Positions 8,664 to 16,340 of a stretch of DNA of 64,000 nucleotides are shown piece after piece (within the stretch, counting starts at the first letter, position 1; each line of letters starts with the position of its first letter). The stretch lies in assembly GCF_033436665.1 (NCBI RefSeq), contig NZ_JAWQFO010000007.1, positions 124,001-188,000 of the forward strand, written 5' to 3'. The notes beneath the pieces were generated by a model. The model was not told the origin of the DNA, made no database searches, and saw only the letters and a program-made list of their open reading frames with translations. The stretch comes from JAWQFO01 sp033436665 (lineage in GTDB: Bacteria; Pseudomonadota; Alphaproteobacteria; Rhodobacterales; Rhodobacteraceae). The position numbers were made by a program, and so were the translations under genes.

Positions 8664-9119
8664 ATGACCGCTTTACGACCGCTTGTTCTCGCTTGCATTT
8701 TGGCAGTTCCGCTCGGGGCGCACGCCACCGATGCGACGGTCACGGACGAAATGTTCGTCACCTCCGACCAGGTCGATTTGAACCAATTCAAATGGAAGAA
8801 GCGGCCGCTGGTCGTCTTCGCCGACACAGCCGACGATCCGGCCTTCGCCGAGCAGATGGAGTTGCTGCGCGCCCTGCCGGAAGAACTTGAACGCCGCGAC
8901 GTCGTGGTGATCACCGACACCGATCCCGACGCGCGTTCGGACCTGCGGCTCAAGCTGCGCCCGCGCGGCTTCATGCTGGTCATTGTCGGCAAGGACGGCG
9001 GTGTGAAACTGCGCAAGCCGTTTCCCTGGCACGTGCGCGAAATCAGCCGCAGCATCGACAAGCAGCCCGAGCGCAAGCGCGAGATCCGCGAGATGAAGGA
9101 ACGCGCCCGGGGACGGTAG
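8664..9119 (+). CDS. DUF4174 domain protein, exported
   Basis: A 151-residue protein starting at the ATG behind GACAGGAG. Residues 1-21 (LRPLVLACILAVPLGAHA then TDA) are a signal peptide. The mature part, KWKKRPLVVFADTADDPAF then QMELLRALPEELERRDVVVI and PRGFMLVIVGKDGGVKLR, matches DUF4174, a thioredoxin-like fold lacking the CxxC pair. The function of the family is not established. The gene stands alone on the plus strand between the sulfotransferase gene and pccA. An upstream extension to 8487 would destroy the signal peptide, so I rejected it. Confidence 0.8.
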   Translation: MTALRPLVLACILAVPLGAHATDATVTDEMFVTSDQVDLNQFKWKKRPLVVFADTADDPAFAEQMELLRALPEELERRDVVVITDTDPDARSDLRLKLRPRGFMLVIVGKDGGVKLRKPFPWHVREISRSIDKQPERKREIREMKERARGR

Positions 9120-9170
9120 GCCGGGCGCGCCATGGTCATCCGCGATATCCGGCCGACAGCGGTCACGGGA

Positions 9171-11171
9171 TCATTCGAACTCCATGATGATGTCATCCAC
9201 CGCGAGGCTGTCACCAGGCCCCGCATTGATCTTCGCGACCACGCCCTTGCGCTCGGCGCGCAGGATGTTTTCCATCTTCATCGCCTCGATGGTGCAGAGC
9301 GCCTGGCCTTCCTGCACCTCGTCGCCCTCGGCCACGTCGAGATTGACGACAAGCCCCGGCATCGGGCACAGCAGCATCTTGGACGTGTCGGCCGCCACCT
9401 TTTCGGGCATGAGCCGCGCAAGTTCCGCCTGGCGCGGCCGGCGCACGTGGACGCGGAGGTCGGCCCCGCGCGTGCGGATGCGGAAACCCCCGCTGATCTT
9501 GCCTACCTTCAGGATCAGCGGTTCGTCGTCGACGGTCATCGTCGCCAGCTGCATGCCGGGCACCCAGTCGCCGCTCACGCGCAGGCTGTCACCACCGTCG
9601 AAATGCACGGTAGCGCCTTCGGGATCGGCGGCGATGCGCAGGTCGTGGGATTGCCCCTGAAGCGTCACGTTCCAGTGGTTGCCGACGCGCCGTTCGTGGT
9701 TGTCCATCCGGCCCGAGACCCGCGTGCGCCGGATTTCGGCGACCCGGTGCATGGCGGCACAGGCGGCAGCGATACGGGCCAGTTCCGCGTCCGGCAGTTC
9801 GACGCCATCGAAGCCGTCGGGCCACTCCTCGGCGATGAAGGCCGTGGTCATGTCGCCCGACACAAATTTCGGATGGTCCATGACGGCCGAGAGGAACGGC
9901 AGGTTGTGTCCGATGCCATCGACCTCGAAGCTGTCGAGCGCCACCCGCATCGCCTCGATTGCATCGCTGCGCGTCGGCGCCCAGGTGCAGAGCTTTGCGA
10001 TCATCGGATCGTAATACATCGAGATCTCGCCGCCTTCGTAGACGCCGGTGTCGTTGCGCACGACCCGCTCGGACGTCGCCTCTTCTTCGGGCGGACGGTA
10101 ACGGATCAGGCGCCCGATCGAGGGCAGGAACCCGCGATAGGGATCTTCGGCGTAGAGCCGGTTCTCGATGGCCCAGCCGTTGAGCTTCACGTCCTCCTGC
10201 GCGATCGACAGCTTCTCGCCATTGGCGATCCGGATCATCTGTTCAACCAGATCGACGCCGGTGATCAGCTCGGTCACCGGATGCTCGACCTGCAATCGCG
10301 TATTCATCTCGAGAAAGTAGAAGTTCTTGTCGCCGTCGACGATGAACTCGACGGTGCCGGCCGAGGTGTAGCCCACCGCCTGCGCCAGCGCCACGGCCTG
10401 CTCGCCCATCGCCTTGCGGGTCTCGGGGTCGAGAAACGGGCTCGGCGCCTCTTCGACGACCTTTTGGTTGCGCCGCTGGATCGAGCATTCGCGTTCGCCG
10501 AGGTAGATGCCGTTGCCGTGGCTGTCGCACAGCACCTGGATCTCAATGTGGCGCGGCTGGGTGACGAACTTCTCGATGAAGATCCGGTCGTCGCCGAATG
10601 AACTTGCCGCCTCGTTTTTCGACGACTGGAAGCCCTCGCGCGCTTCCGCATCGTTCCAGGCGATGCGCATGCCTTTTCCGCCGCCACCTGCGCTGGCCTT
10701 GATCATGACCGGATAGCCGATCTCGGTCGAGATCTTCACCGCCTCGTCGGCATCCTCGATCAGGCCCATGTACCCCGGCACGGTCGAGACGCCGGCCTCC
10801 TGCGCGATCTTCTTCGACGTGATCTTGTCGCCCATCGCCTCGATCGCGCCTTTCGGCGGGCCGATGAAGGCCACGCCGGCAGTGTCCAGCGCCTCAGCGA
10901 ATTTCGGGTTCTCGGACAGGAACCCGTAGCCCGGATGCACCGCCTCGGCGCCGCTGGCCTTGATCGCCTCCATCACCTTGTCGATGACGATGTAGGACTG
11001 GTTGGCAGGCGGCGGCCCGATGTGAACCGCCTCATCCGCCATCTGGACGTGCAGCGCCTTCTTGTCGGCGTCCGAGTAGATCGCCACCGTGGCAATCCCC
11101 ATCCGCTGCGCCGTCTTGATGACGCGGCAGGCGATCTCGCCACGGTTCGCGATCAGGATCTTTTTGAACAT
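9171..11171 (-). CDS. pccA: Propionyl-CoA carboxylase, biotin-carrying alpha subunit
   Basis: A 666-residue protein with three parts. Residues 1-450 are the biotin carboxylase (KILIANRGEIACRVI at the start, ATP-grasp glycine loop SAGGGGKGMRIAW near 165, FLEMNTRLQVEHPVTE near 290). Residues about 500-590 form the BT linker domain. Residues about 595-666 are the biotinyl carrier with EAMKM, biotinylated at Lys632. It carboxylates biotin and passes the carboxyl group to PccB, giving methylmalonyl-CoA. AAAGGA precedes the ATG. A strong terminator lies upstream, so it needs its own promoter, separate from pccB 2.1 kb away. I see no TTTGCAAA site in front of pccA. Confidence 0.97.
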   Translation of the reverse strand: MFKKILIANRGEIACRVIKTAQRMGIATVAIYSDADKKALHVQMADEAVHIGPPPANQSYIVIDKVMEAIKASGAEAVHPGYGFLSENPKFAEALDTAGVAFIGPPKGAIEAMGDKITSKKIAQEAGVSTVPGYMGLIEDADEAVKISTEIGYPVMIKASAGGGGKGMRIAWNDAEAREGFQSSKNEAASSFGDDRIFIEKFVTQPRHIEIQVLCDSHGNGIYLGERECSIQRRNQKVVEEAPSPFLDPETRKAMGEQAVALAQAVGYTSAGTVEFIVDGDKNFYFLEMNTRLQVEHPVTELITGVDLVEQMIRIANGEKLSIAQEDVKLNGWAIENRLYAEDPYRGFLPSIGRLIRYRPPEEEATSERVVRNDTGVYEGGEISMYYDPMIAKLCTWAPTRSDAIEAMRVALDSFEVDGIGHNLPFLSAVMDHPKFVSGDMTTAFIAEEWPDGFDGVELPDAELARIAAACAAMHRVAEIRRTRVSGRMDNHERRVGNHWNVTLQGQSHDLRIAADPEGATVHFDGGDSLRVSGDWVPGMQLATMTVDDEPLILKVGKISGGFRIRTRGADLRVHVRRPRQAELARLMPEKVAADTSKMLLCPMPGLVVNLDVAEGDEVQEGQALCTIEAMKMENILRAERKGVVAKINAGPGDSLAVDDIIMEFE

Positions 11172-11230
11172 CGGGCGGTCCTTTGTGGCGTATCAGTTCG
11201 CAGGGAAGAGCGTGCGCGCATGCACGCAAA

Positions 11231-11261
11231 AAGGCCGCGCAAAACGGGTTTGCGCGGCCTT
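11231..11261 (-). terminator. Intrinsic terminator after the small lipoprotein gene
   Basis: A perfect 13-base inverted repeat (11231-11243 with 11249-11261) with a five-base loop. Read on the minus strand it is followed by a run of U from the A-tract at 11228-11232. It lies 34 bases beyond the stop of the lipoprotein gene at 11296 and just before pccA. It should insulate pccA from the transcripts coming from pccB and the small genes. Confidence 0.85.
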
Positions 11262-11295
11262 AGCGACGCCGAAGCGCCAAAATGTCAGACGAGTG

Positions 11296-11499
11296 TCAGC
11301 AGCGTCCGGGGTTGAGTTGGCAGAACGCGACGTTGCCACCAGCGCCGATTGCGGCCCCTTCGACCAGGTCGCCGCCGGTTGCGGCCGCGACGCCTGCGCC
11401 CACTGCGCCTCCGCCCAGAGCCTGTTCACCGATGGTGTCGCCGCAGGCGGCGAGACCGGCACAGGCTGCGATGGAAAGAACGAATGTCCTGAGTGACAT
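11296..11499 (-). CDS. Small glycine-rich lipoprotein
   Basis: A 67-residue protein. The N-terminus MSLRTFVLSIAACAGLAACG ends in a lipobox with predicted lipidated Cys19. The mature part is a glycine/alanine-rich stretch (GGGAVGAGVAAATGGDLVEGAAIGAG) like the glycine-zipper of small outer-membrane lipoproteins. It ends with a short tail containing two cysteines (FCQLNPGRC). I infer an envelope role but no specific function. It has its own terminator at 11231-11261. The 328 bases upstream hold no other gene, so its promoter must lie there. Confidence 0.8.
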   Translation of the reverse strand: MSLRTFVLSIAACAGLAACGDTIGEQALGGGAVGAGVAAATGGDLVEGAAIGAGGNVAFCQLNPGRC

Positions 11500-11827
11500 G
11501 ACTGATTACCTCGTCTTTTGTTTGGTTCAAAACCGTGCCCTTCAACGCGCAGCGGCCCGAAACGGTTCCCGTTTCTGTTGATTGCACGTTCCGGCCAGCA
11601 ATTTCCGTCGCCGCCGGCCAAGAAAAAGGCGGACAGCCAAGCTTTTAATGTGCCGGGCCGCCCGCCAAGGGAAGGGGTACGAAAATGGAGCGCAGATGCG
11701 ATTCGGGGATAGACGACCGCACCCACGAATCGAAGAATACTCGCTCGAGTTGAATCTCCAAACGGTTTTTGCGAACCGAAGCCGGAATGGGCGCTCTGCC
11801 GCCGTTCGGCTCGGAACCCGGGCGAAA
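11500..11827. other. Intergenic stretch without a recognised gene
   Basis: About 330 bases between the start of the small lipoprotein gene and the end of the 117-residue gene. I see no open frame with a ribosome site, no tRNA-like fold and no strong hairpin. It should contain the lipoprotein promoter, read leftward, but no clear -35/-10 pair stands out. Confidence 0.4.
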
Positions 11828-12181
11828 TCATGCCGAACCTCCAAAAACGGCCGGGAAGGATGCGCGGGCTGCGTCCTCATCGATCACCAGAAGCGACTCG
11901 TAACTGGTCGCATCGAACGGATCGGTCGCAGCCACGACCTCGCGTCCGAAAAGCCACGAGAGTCGCCCCGCGTCGAGATTGCCGCGCTCGAACGGCTCGG
12001 TCCCGAATTGCTGCCAAAGCGCCGCCATGAAGGCTTCGTCGGCGTGCCGGTCCACGGCCTTGCGATCGGCGAAACGTCTGCGCTCGACGAGGGGCGTTGC
12101 ACCCCGCGGGTTGGCACGTCTGACTGTGAATTGAAAATCTGTCCCCGAAAGGCGGCTCGGGAAGCCCCGGTGCTTCAGCAT
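11828..12181 (-). CDS. Hypothetical protein, 117 residues
   Basis: I do not recognise a family. The protein starts at an ATG with GAGGTG eight bases upstream. The N-terminal 45 residues are basic (RLSGTDFQFTVRRAN, LVERRRFADRKAVDRH). The remainder looks like a folded alpha/beta module with FMAALWQQFGTEPFERGN, GRLSWLFGREVVAATDPF and SYESLLVIDEDAARASFPAVF. There is no signal peptide or membrane span. It sits in a minus-strand line of small genes between pccB and pccA. The coding call rests on the ribosome site and a plausible composition. The frame could be longer or shorter at the N-terminus. Confidence 0.6.
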   Translation of the reverse strand: MLKHRGFPSRLSGTDFQFTVRRANPRGATPLVERRRFADRKAVDRHADEAFMAALWQQFGTEPFERGNLDAGRLSWLFGREVVAATDPFDATSYESLLVIDEDAARASFPAVFGGSA

Positions 12182-12253
12182 GGCCCACCTCGCAGGGTGG
12201 CTGCGGCCCGGGGGAGTGGGGCAGGCGTTGCCGCCCGCCCCGGTATCAGGGTC

Positions 12254-12388
12254 TCAGAGCTTGCCGGTGTAGGTCGGCTCGACCGTGACCGGTTCCGGCA
12301 CGATGACCACTTCCTCTTCCTGCTGTGCGCAGGCTGCGGCAAAAGTGACAAAGCCGAAAGCGGCCAGCAATACCATCTTCTTGGACAT
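12254..12388 (-). CDS. Very small lipoprotein, 44 residues
   Basis: A short gene read leftward from ATG at 12388, preceded by CAGGAG. It encodes 44 residues. MSKKMVLLAAFGFVTFAAAC is a signal peptide with a lipobox-like end and predicted lipid Cys20. It is followed by an acidic/valine/proline tail (AQQEEEVVIVPEPVTVEPTY, then TGKL). Such short lipoproteins are common in roseobacters and probably sit in the outer membrane. Function is unknown. It is the middle of a leftward line of small genes. Confidence 0.75.
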   Translation of the reverse strand: MSKKMVLLAAFGFVTFAAACAQQEEEVVIVPEPVTVEPTYTGKL

Positions 12389-12602
12389 CCAAGTCTCCTG
12401 TTAGTTCTTGGTCGGGACGCATCCGCGAGAAACATTCTCCCGGCGCAATTCCCGGTTGCGTAGTGTTGGGTATTCCCCAACAGAATCATAGGGCAAGTCA
12501 CTGGCGAATGATACTTGGGCACCACTATTGCTTTGGGCTGTGACGGCAATGTCGCACAATTCCGGGCAACTTTCCGCCGCTCCACAATATTTTGTAGAGA
12601 CA

Positions 12603-12998
12603 TCAATAGGCCTCCCAGATGCAGTCGCCCGTATCGATGCGGAAGGCGTCGATGTATTGCGTCGCGTCGGGGTCGGACTGGCCGAATGCGACCGGCCTGT
12701 CCTGCAGCGTGACGATGACAAGATTGCCCGCAAGGTCGAATTCCTCGATGTATGGAAGGGCCAGCCGCGAGCAGAGATACTCAAGGTCGTCCTCGACATC
12801 GCCGAAGGCCAGACCACCGGTGTCGGCTGCGATTTCGGGGGCGAGAAACCGGAATCGGAGCCAGGTCTCCTCGCCCACGGTCTCCACGAGAACCTCGGAA
12901 AGTTCGACATCCTGTCCGGAGGGCACGTCCATCGCGTGCAGCGGACCGCAGCTGACGCCCGCGACTATCACAAGTGTCGCGGCCGCGCGCCGGATCAG
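12603..12998 (-). CDS. DUF6497 family exported protein
   Basis: About 131 residues. The body (MDVPSGQDVELSEVLVETVG then ETWLRFRFLAPEIA, LCSRLALPYIEEF, DPDATQYIDAFRI and DCIWEAY) matches DUF6497, a Rhodobacterales family of unknown role with two conserved cysteines. A hydrophobic N-terminus (LIRRAAATLVIVAGVSCGPLHA) is a probable signal peptide. No in-frame ATG precedes it. The best start is CTG at 12998, whose CTG overlaps the TGA of the upstream gene as CTGA; GTG at 12971 is the alternative. It is therefore probably coupled to the DUF7218 gene. Confidence 0.75.
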   Translation of the reverse strand: MIRRAAATLVIVAGVSCGPLHAMDVPSGQDVELSEVLVETVGEETWLRFRFLAPEIAADTGGLAFGDVEDDLEYLCSRLALPYIEEFDLAGNLVIVTLQDRPVAFGQSDPDATQYIDAFRIDTGDCIWEAY

Positions 12999-13258
12999 TG
13001 GTTGCGCAAGGCCTCGATCAGCGCGTCCTTGTCCATCTCCGAGCGCCCGTCGATGTCGAGTTCCTGGGCGCGTTCGTAAAGCGCATCCCGCGTCCACTCC
13101 TCGTAGGGCGGCTGCTTGCCGCCCTTTTTCGATGGCTCCATCGACGGGTTCGCCTTGGCGTTCGCGATTCGCGCCGCCTTTTCCTTCGAGGCGCCCTGCT
13201 TGCGAAGCTCCTCGTAGGTCTCGTCGTCCTTGATGCTCTTGCCGTGATCTTTCGTCAT
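12995..13258 (-). CDS. DUF7218 / Rho N-terminal-like small protein
   Basis: An 87-residue, highly charged protein with no membrane span. The first part, KSIKDDETYEELRKQGASKE and KAARIANAKAN, matches the DUF7218 family of bacteria and archaea. The last 35 residues (WTRDALYERAQELDIDGRSE then MDKDALIEALRNH) look like the helical SAP-like fold of the Rho termination factor N-terminal domain, which binds nucleic acid. A nucleic-acid-binding role is inference. Its stop overlaps the proposed start of the DUF6497 gene. Confidence 0.8.
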   Translation of the reverse strand: MTKDHGKSIKDDETYEELRKQGASKEKAARIANAKANPSMEPSKKGGKQPPYEEWTRDALYERAQELDIDGRSEMDKDALIEALRNH

Positions 13259-13306
13259 GACGCACTCCTTGCGGAGCCAATGCCCAACCGATCATCCCGG
13301 TTCCCC

Positions 13307-14839
13307 TCACAGCGGAATGTTGTCGTGTTTCTTCCAGGGAAGGTGCGTCGTCTTGTTGCGCAAGGACGCAAACGCACGCGCCACGCGCTTGCGCGTTGTG
13401 CGTGGCTGGATCACCTCGTCGACAAAACCGCGCTCGGCCGCGACGAAGGGATTGGCAAAGCGCGCCTCGTAGTCGGCGGTGTGCCGGGCGATCTTCTCGG
13501 GATCGCCGAGATCGGCGCGATGGATGATCTCGGTTGCGCCCTTGGCACCCATCACGGCGATCTCGGCCGTGGGCCAGGCGTAGTTGAAATCGGACCGCAG
13601 GTGCTTCGAGGCCATGACGTCATAGGCCCCGCCGTAAGCCTTGCGGGTGATCACCGTGACCATCGGCACCGTCGCCTGCCCGTAGGCAAAGAGCAGTTTG
13701 GCGCCGTGCTTGATGACGCCGCCGAACTCCTGGCTGGTGCCGGGAAGAAAGCCCGGCACGTCGACCAGCGTCAGCAGCGGGATCTCGAAGGCGTCGCAAA
13801 ACCGCACGAACCGCGCCGCCTTGCGCGAGCTGTCGATGTCGAGACAGCCGGCCAGCACGAGCGGCTGGTTGGCCACCACGCCCACGGTGCGCCCTTCGAT
13901 CCGGACGAACCCGGTGACGATATTCTTGGCGAACTCGGCCTGGATTTCGTAGAAATCGCCCTCGTCTGCGAGCTTCAGGATCAGCTCTTTCATGTCGTAG
14001 GGGGTGTTGGCGTTCTCGGGAACCAGCGTGTCGAGCGAAGGTTCGATCCTGTTGGGATCGTCGAAGAAGGGCCTGACAGGCGGCTTCTCGCGGTTGTTCG
14101 ACGGCAGGAAATCGACCAGCCGCCGCACTTCGGCCAACGCTTCGACGTCGTTCTCGAAGGCGGCATCGGCGACCGAGGACTTGCGCGTGTGGGTGGCCGC
14201 CCCGCCAAGCTCTTCGGCCGTGACCTGCTCGTTGGTGACCGTCTTGACCACGTCGGGGCCGGTCACGAACATGTAGGAGGTGTCCTTCACCATGAAGATG
14301 AAATCGGTCATCGCCGGGCTGTAGACCGCGCCGCCTGCGCAGGGCCCCATGACCACCGAGATCTGCGGGATCACACCCGAGGCCTCGATGTTGCGCTGAA
14401 ACACCTCGGCATAGCCGGCAAGGCTCGCCACGCCCTCCTGGATCCGCGCGCCGCCGGAATCGTTGATGCCGATGACCGGGGCGCCGTTCTGCACCGCCAT
14501 ATCCATGATCTTGCAGATCTTCTGGGCATGGGTTTCGGAGAGCGAGCCGCCGAAGACGGTGAAATCCTGGCTGAAGACGTAGACCAGTCGCCCGTTGATC
14601 GTGCCCCAGCCGGTCACCACGCCATCGCCGGCGGGCTTCTGCTTTTCCATGCCGAAATCGGTGCAGCGGTGGGTGACGAACATGTCGAATTCTTCGAAGC
14701 TGCCCTCGTCGAGCAGCAGATCGACACGCTCGCGCGCGGTCAGCTTGCCGCGGGCGTGTTGCGCCTCGATCCGCTTCTGCCCGCCGCCCATGCGGGCCGC
14801 CTCGCGACGGTCCTGCAGTTCCGCGATGATGTCCTTCAT
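13307..14839 (-). CDS. pccB: Propionyl-CoA carboxylase, carboxyltransferase beta subunit
   Basis: A 510-residue crotonase-fold carboxyltransferase that moves the carboxyl group from biotin-PccA onto propionyl-CoA. Typical segments are KLTARERVDLLLDEGSFEE near 33-51, the N-domain oxyanion loop GINDSGGARIQEG near 125, GPCAGGAVYSPA near 160, and the C-domain VDVPGFLPGTSQEFGG and RKAYGGAYDVM. I used the ATG at 14839 because GGAGGGGG precedes it; longer forms would run through the operator region. A TTTGCAAA-type site lies about 70 bases upstream, consistent with control by the adjacent PccR. An MFS gene is divergent. Confidence 0.97.
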   Translation of the reverse strand: MKDIIAELQDRREAARMGGGQKRIEAQHARGKLTARERVDLLLDEGSFEEFDMFVTHRCTDFGMEKQKPAGDGVVTGWGTINGRLVYVFSQDFTVFGGSLSETHAQKICKIMDMAVQNGAPVIGINDSGGARIQEGVASLAGYAEVFQRNIEASGVIPQISVVMGPCAGGAVYSPAMTDFIFMVKDTSYMFVTGPDVVKTVTNEQVTAEELGGAATHTRKSSVADAAFENDVEALAEVRRLVDFLPSNNREKPPVRPFFDDPNRIEPSLDTLVPENANTPYDMKELILKLADEGDFYEIQAEFAKNIVTGFVRIEGRTVGVVANQPLVLAGCLDIDSSRKAARFVRFCDAFEIPLLTLVDVPGFLPGTSQEFGGVIKHGAKLLFAYGQATVPMVTVITRKAYGGAYDVMASKHLRSDFNYAWPTAEIAVMGAKGATEIIHRADLGDPEKIARHTADYEARFANPFVAAERGFVDEVIQPRTTRKRVARAFASLRNKTTHLPWKKHDNIPL

Positions 14840-14904
14840 TCCGCCCCCTCCGACCATTTCGGCGCACCTTATCGCCGCGCGGGATACAACCGAAGCGGAT
14901 TCTC

Positions 14905-14919
14905 GCAAATTTGCAAATC
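14905..14919. promoter_or_regulatory. Probable PccR (ScfR) operator in front of pccB
   Basis: The 15-mer GCAAATTTGCAAATC contains the palindrome TTTGCAAA (14910-14917) overlapping the palindrome GCAAATTTGC. The identical 15-mer occurs at 16309-16323, directly before the ScfR regulator gene. From memory, PccR of Rhodobacter sphaeroides uses a paired TTTGCAAA motif at its pccB and pccR promoters. The spacing here is not the same, so the exact architecture is inferred. Confidence 0.75.
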
Positions 14920-14943
14920 CTATGCACACCTAAAGATGCTAAG

Positions 14944-14957
14944 TGCAAACTTGCGAA
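14944..14957. promoter_or_regulatory. Degenerate second TTTGCAAA-like site
   Basis: TGCAAACTTGCGAA lies 26 bases from the perfect site, between pccB and the divergent MFS gene. It carries two imperfect TTTGCAAA-like halves. It could be the partner site needed for dimer-of-dimers binding, or chance. Its position would let one regulator act on both genes. Confidence 0.4.
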
Positions 14958-15011
14958 CTCAAGCATCGTGAAGGATGGACAGTTCTCACGGCGGCGGATA
15001 CTTGCGTTTGC

Positions 15012-16232
15012 ATGGAACACGCGACCCGGGTCCGATTTCTCGACCGTTCGACAGCTCCGCACATTTCGACGTTGATCCTGCTTTCGGGCATGTCGGCGAT
15101 GGTCATGAACATGTACCTCCCGAGCCTGCCGAAGATGACGGAGCATTTCCAGACCGAGTACGGCACGATGCAGCTGTCGGTCTCGCTCTACCTTTTCGTC
15201 AGCGCCATCCTGCAGATCTTCATCGGACCGATCTCGGACAACGTCGGGCGGCGGCGCGTCATCCTCTGGGGGCTCGGCATCTTCCTTGTCGCCACCTTGG
15301 GCTGCGTCGTGGCACCCACCGCCGAGACGTTCCTGATTGCGCGCATGTGCCAGGCGATGGTCGTCGTGGCGATGGTTCTCAGCCGCGCCGTCGTGCGCGA
15401 CCTCTACACGCAGGACAAGGCCGCGTCGATGATCGGCTATGTCACCATGGGCATGGCCGTGGTGCCGATGATCAGCCCGATGATCGGCGGCGTCCTCGAC
15501 GAGTTCTTGGGATGGAAGGCGAACTTCTGGGCGCTGTTCATCATGGGGGCGCTGACCTTTGCGCTGGCCTGGGCGGATCTCGGCGAGACGGCCGCCACCA
15601 GCAGCAAGAGCCTGCTGGGACAGTTCGGCGAGTATCCCGAGTTGCTGGGCGCGCCGCGGTTCTGGGGTTACTCGCTGGCCGCGGCCTTCTGTTCGGGCTC
15701 GTTCTTCGCCTATCTGGGCGGGGCGCCGTTTGTGGGATCGGTGGTATTCTCGCTCTCGCCGGCTCAGCTCGGCCTCTTCTTCGGCGCTCCGGCGATCGGC
15801 TATTTCGCCGGCAACTTCCTGACCGGGCGTTATGCCACGCGGTTCGGAGTCAACCAGCTCGTGTTCTGGGGATGCATCTTCAACGCACTTGGCGTCGCGA
15901 TCTCTCTGGCGATCTTCGTGTTCGGCACTGGCACACCGCTCAGCTTCTTCGGCCTGATGACCCTGGTCGGCGTCGGCAACGGCCTGGTCATACCCAATGC
16001 CACGGCAGGCATGCTGTCGGTTCGACCGCACCTTGCCGGCACCGCTTCGGGTCTCGGCGGTGCCATAATGATCGGCGGCGGCGCGGGCCTGAGCGCGCTC
16101 GCGGGTGCCTTGCTTGGCCCCGACACCGGCGCCTTCCCGCTTCTCTACATCATGTTCAGCACCTCGATCGCGGCGCTGGTGTCGATCCTCGTGGTCTACT
16201 GGCGCGAACGCCGGCTCGGCGTCGGGGCCTGA
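15012..16232 (+). CDS. MFS drug/metabolite exporter, Bcr/CflA type
   Basis: A 406-residue inner-membrane major facilitator protein with about 12 hydrophobic segments. The loop 2-3 signature is present as GPISDNVGRRRVILWG, and MYLPSLPKM in the first external loop is typical of the Bcr/CflA efflux branch. The likely start is ATG at 15012; a GTG at 14943 would read through the operator-like site. The ribosome site is weak. The gene lies between pccB and pccR and is divergent from pccB, so co-regulation with propionate assimilation is plausible. The substrate is unknown. Confidence 0.85.
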   Translation: MEHATRVRFLDRSTAPHISTLILLSGMSAMVMNMYLPSLPKMTEHFQTEYGTMQLSVSLYLFVSAILQIFIGPISDNVGRRRVILWGLGIFLVATLGCVVAPTAETFLIARMCQAMVVVAMVLSRAVVRDLYTQDKAASMIGYVTMGMAVVPMISPMIGGVLDEFLGWKANFWALFIMGALTFALAWADLGETAATSSKSLLGQFGEYPELLGAPRFWGYSLAAAFCSGSFFAYLGGAPFVGSVVFSLSPAQLGLFFGAPAIGYFAGNFLTGRYATRFGVNQLVFWGCIFNALGVAISLAIFVFGTGTPLSFFGLMTLVGVGNGLVIPNATAGMLSVRPHLAGTASGLGGAIMIGGGAGLSALAGALLGPDTGAFPLLYIMFSTSIAALVSILVVYWRERRLGVGA

Positions 16233-16284
16233 CCCCGCGCCTTTGCACGACCTTAACCACGATCGGGTAGCTTGCCGCGCGAAG

Positions 16285-16323
16285 TTTGCAAAGCTAGCCT
16301 CGCGCGAAGCAAATTTGCAAATC
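16285..16323. promoter_or_regulatory. Two TTTGCAAA sites before the pccR start
   Basis: Perfect TTTGCAAA palindromes occur at 16285-16292 and 16314-16321, with start-to-start distance 29. Each is preceded by a GCGCGAAG stretch, so the whole block is an imperfect direct repeat. The second is embedded in the same 15-mer seen before pccB. The block ends 18 bases before the pccR ATG, where a bound regulator would block initiation, which suggests autoregulation. Confidence 0.7.
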
Positions 16324-16340
16324 GCAGCGGGACGAAGCGG

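Noticed and set aside
14840..14929. A 30-residue N-terminal extension of PccB
   Set aside because: The ATG at 14839 has a strong GGAGGGGG, and the extension runs through the operator.
14943..15011. A longer N-terminus for the MFS protein starting at GTG 14943
   Set aside because: It would translate through the operator-like site and adds a polar stretch ahead of the first membrane helix.
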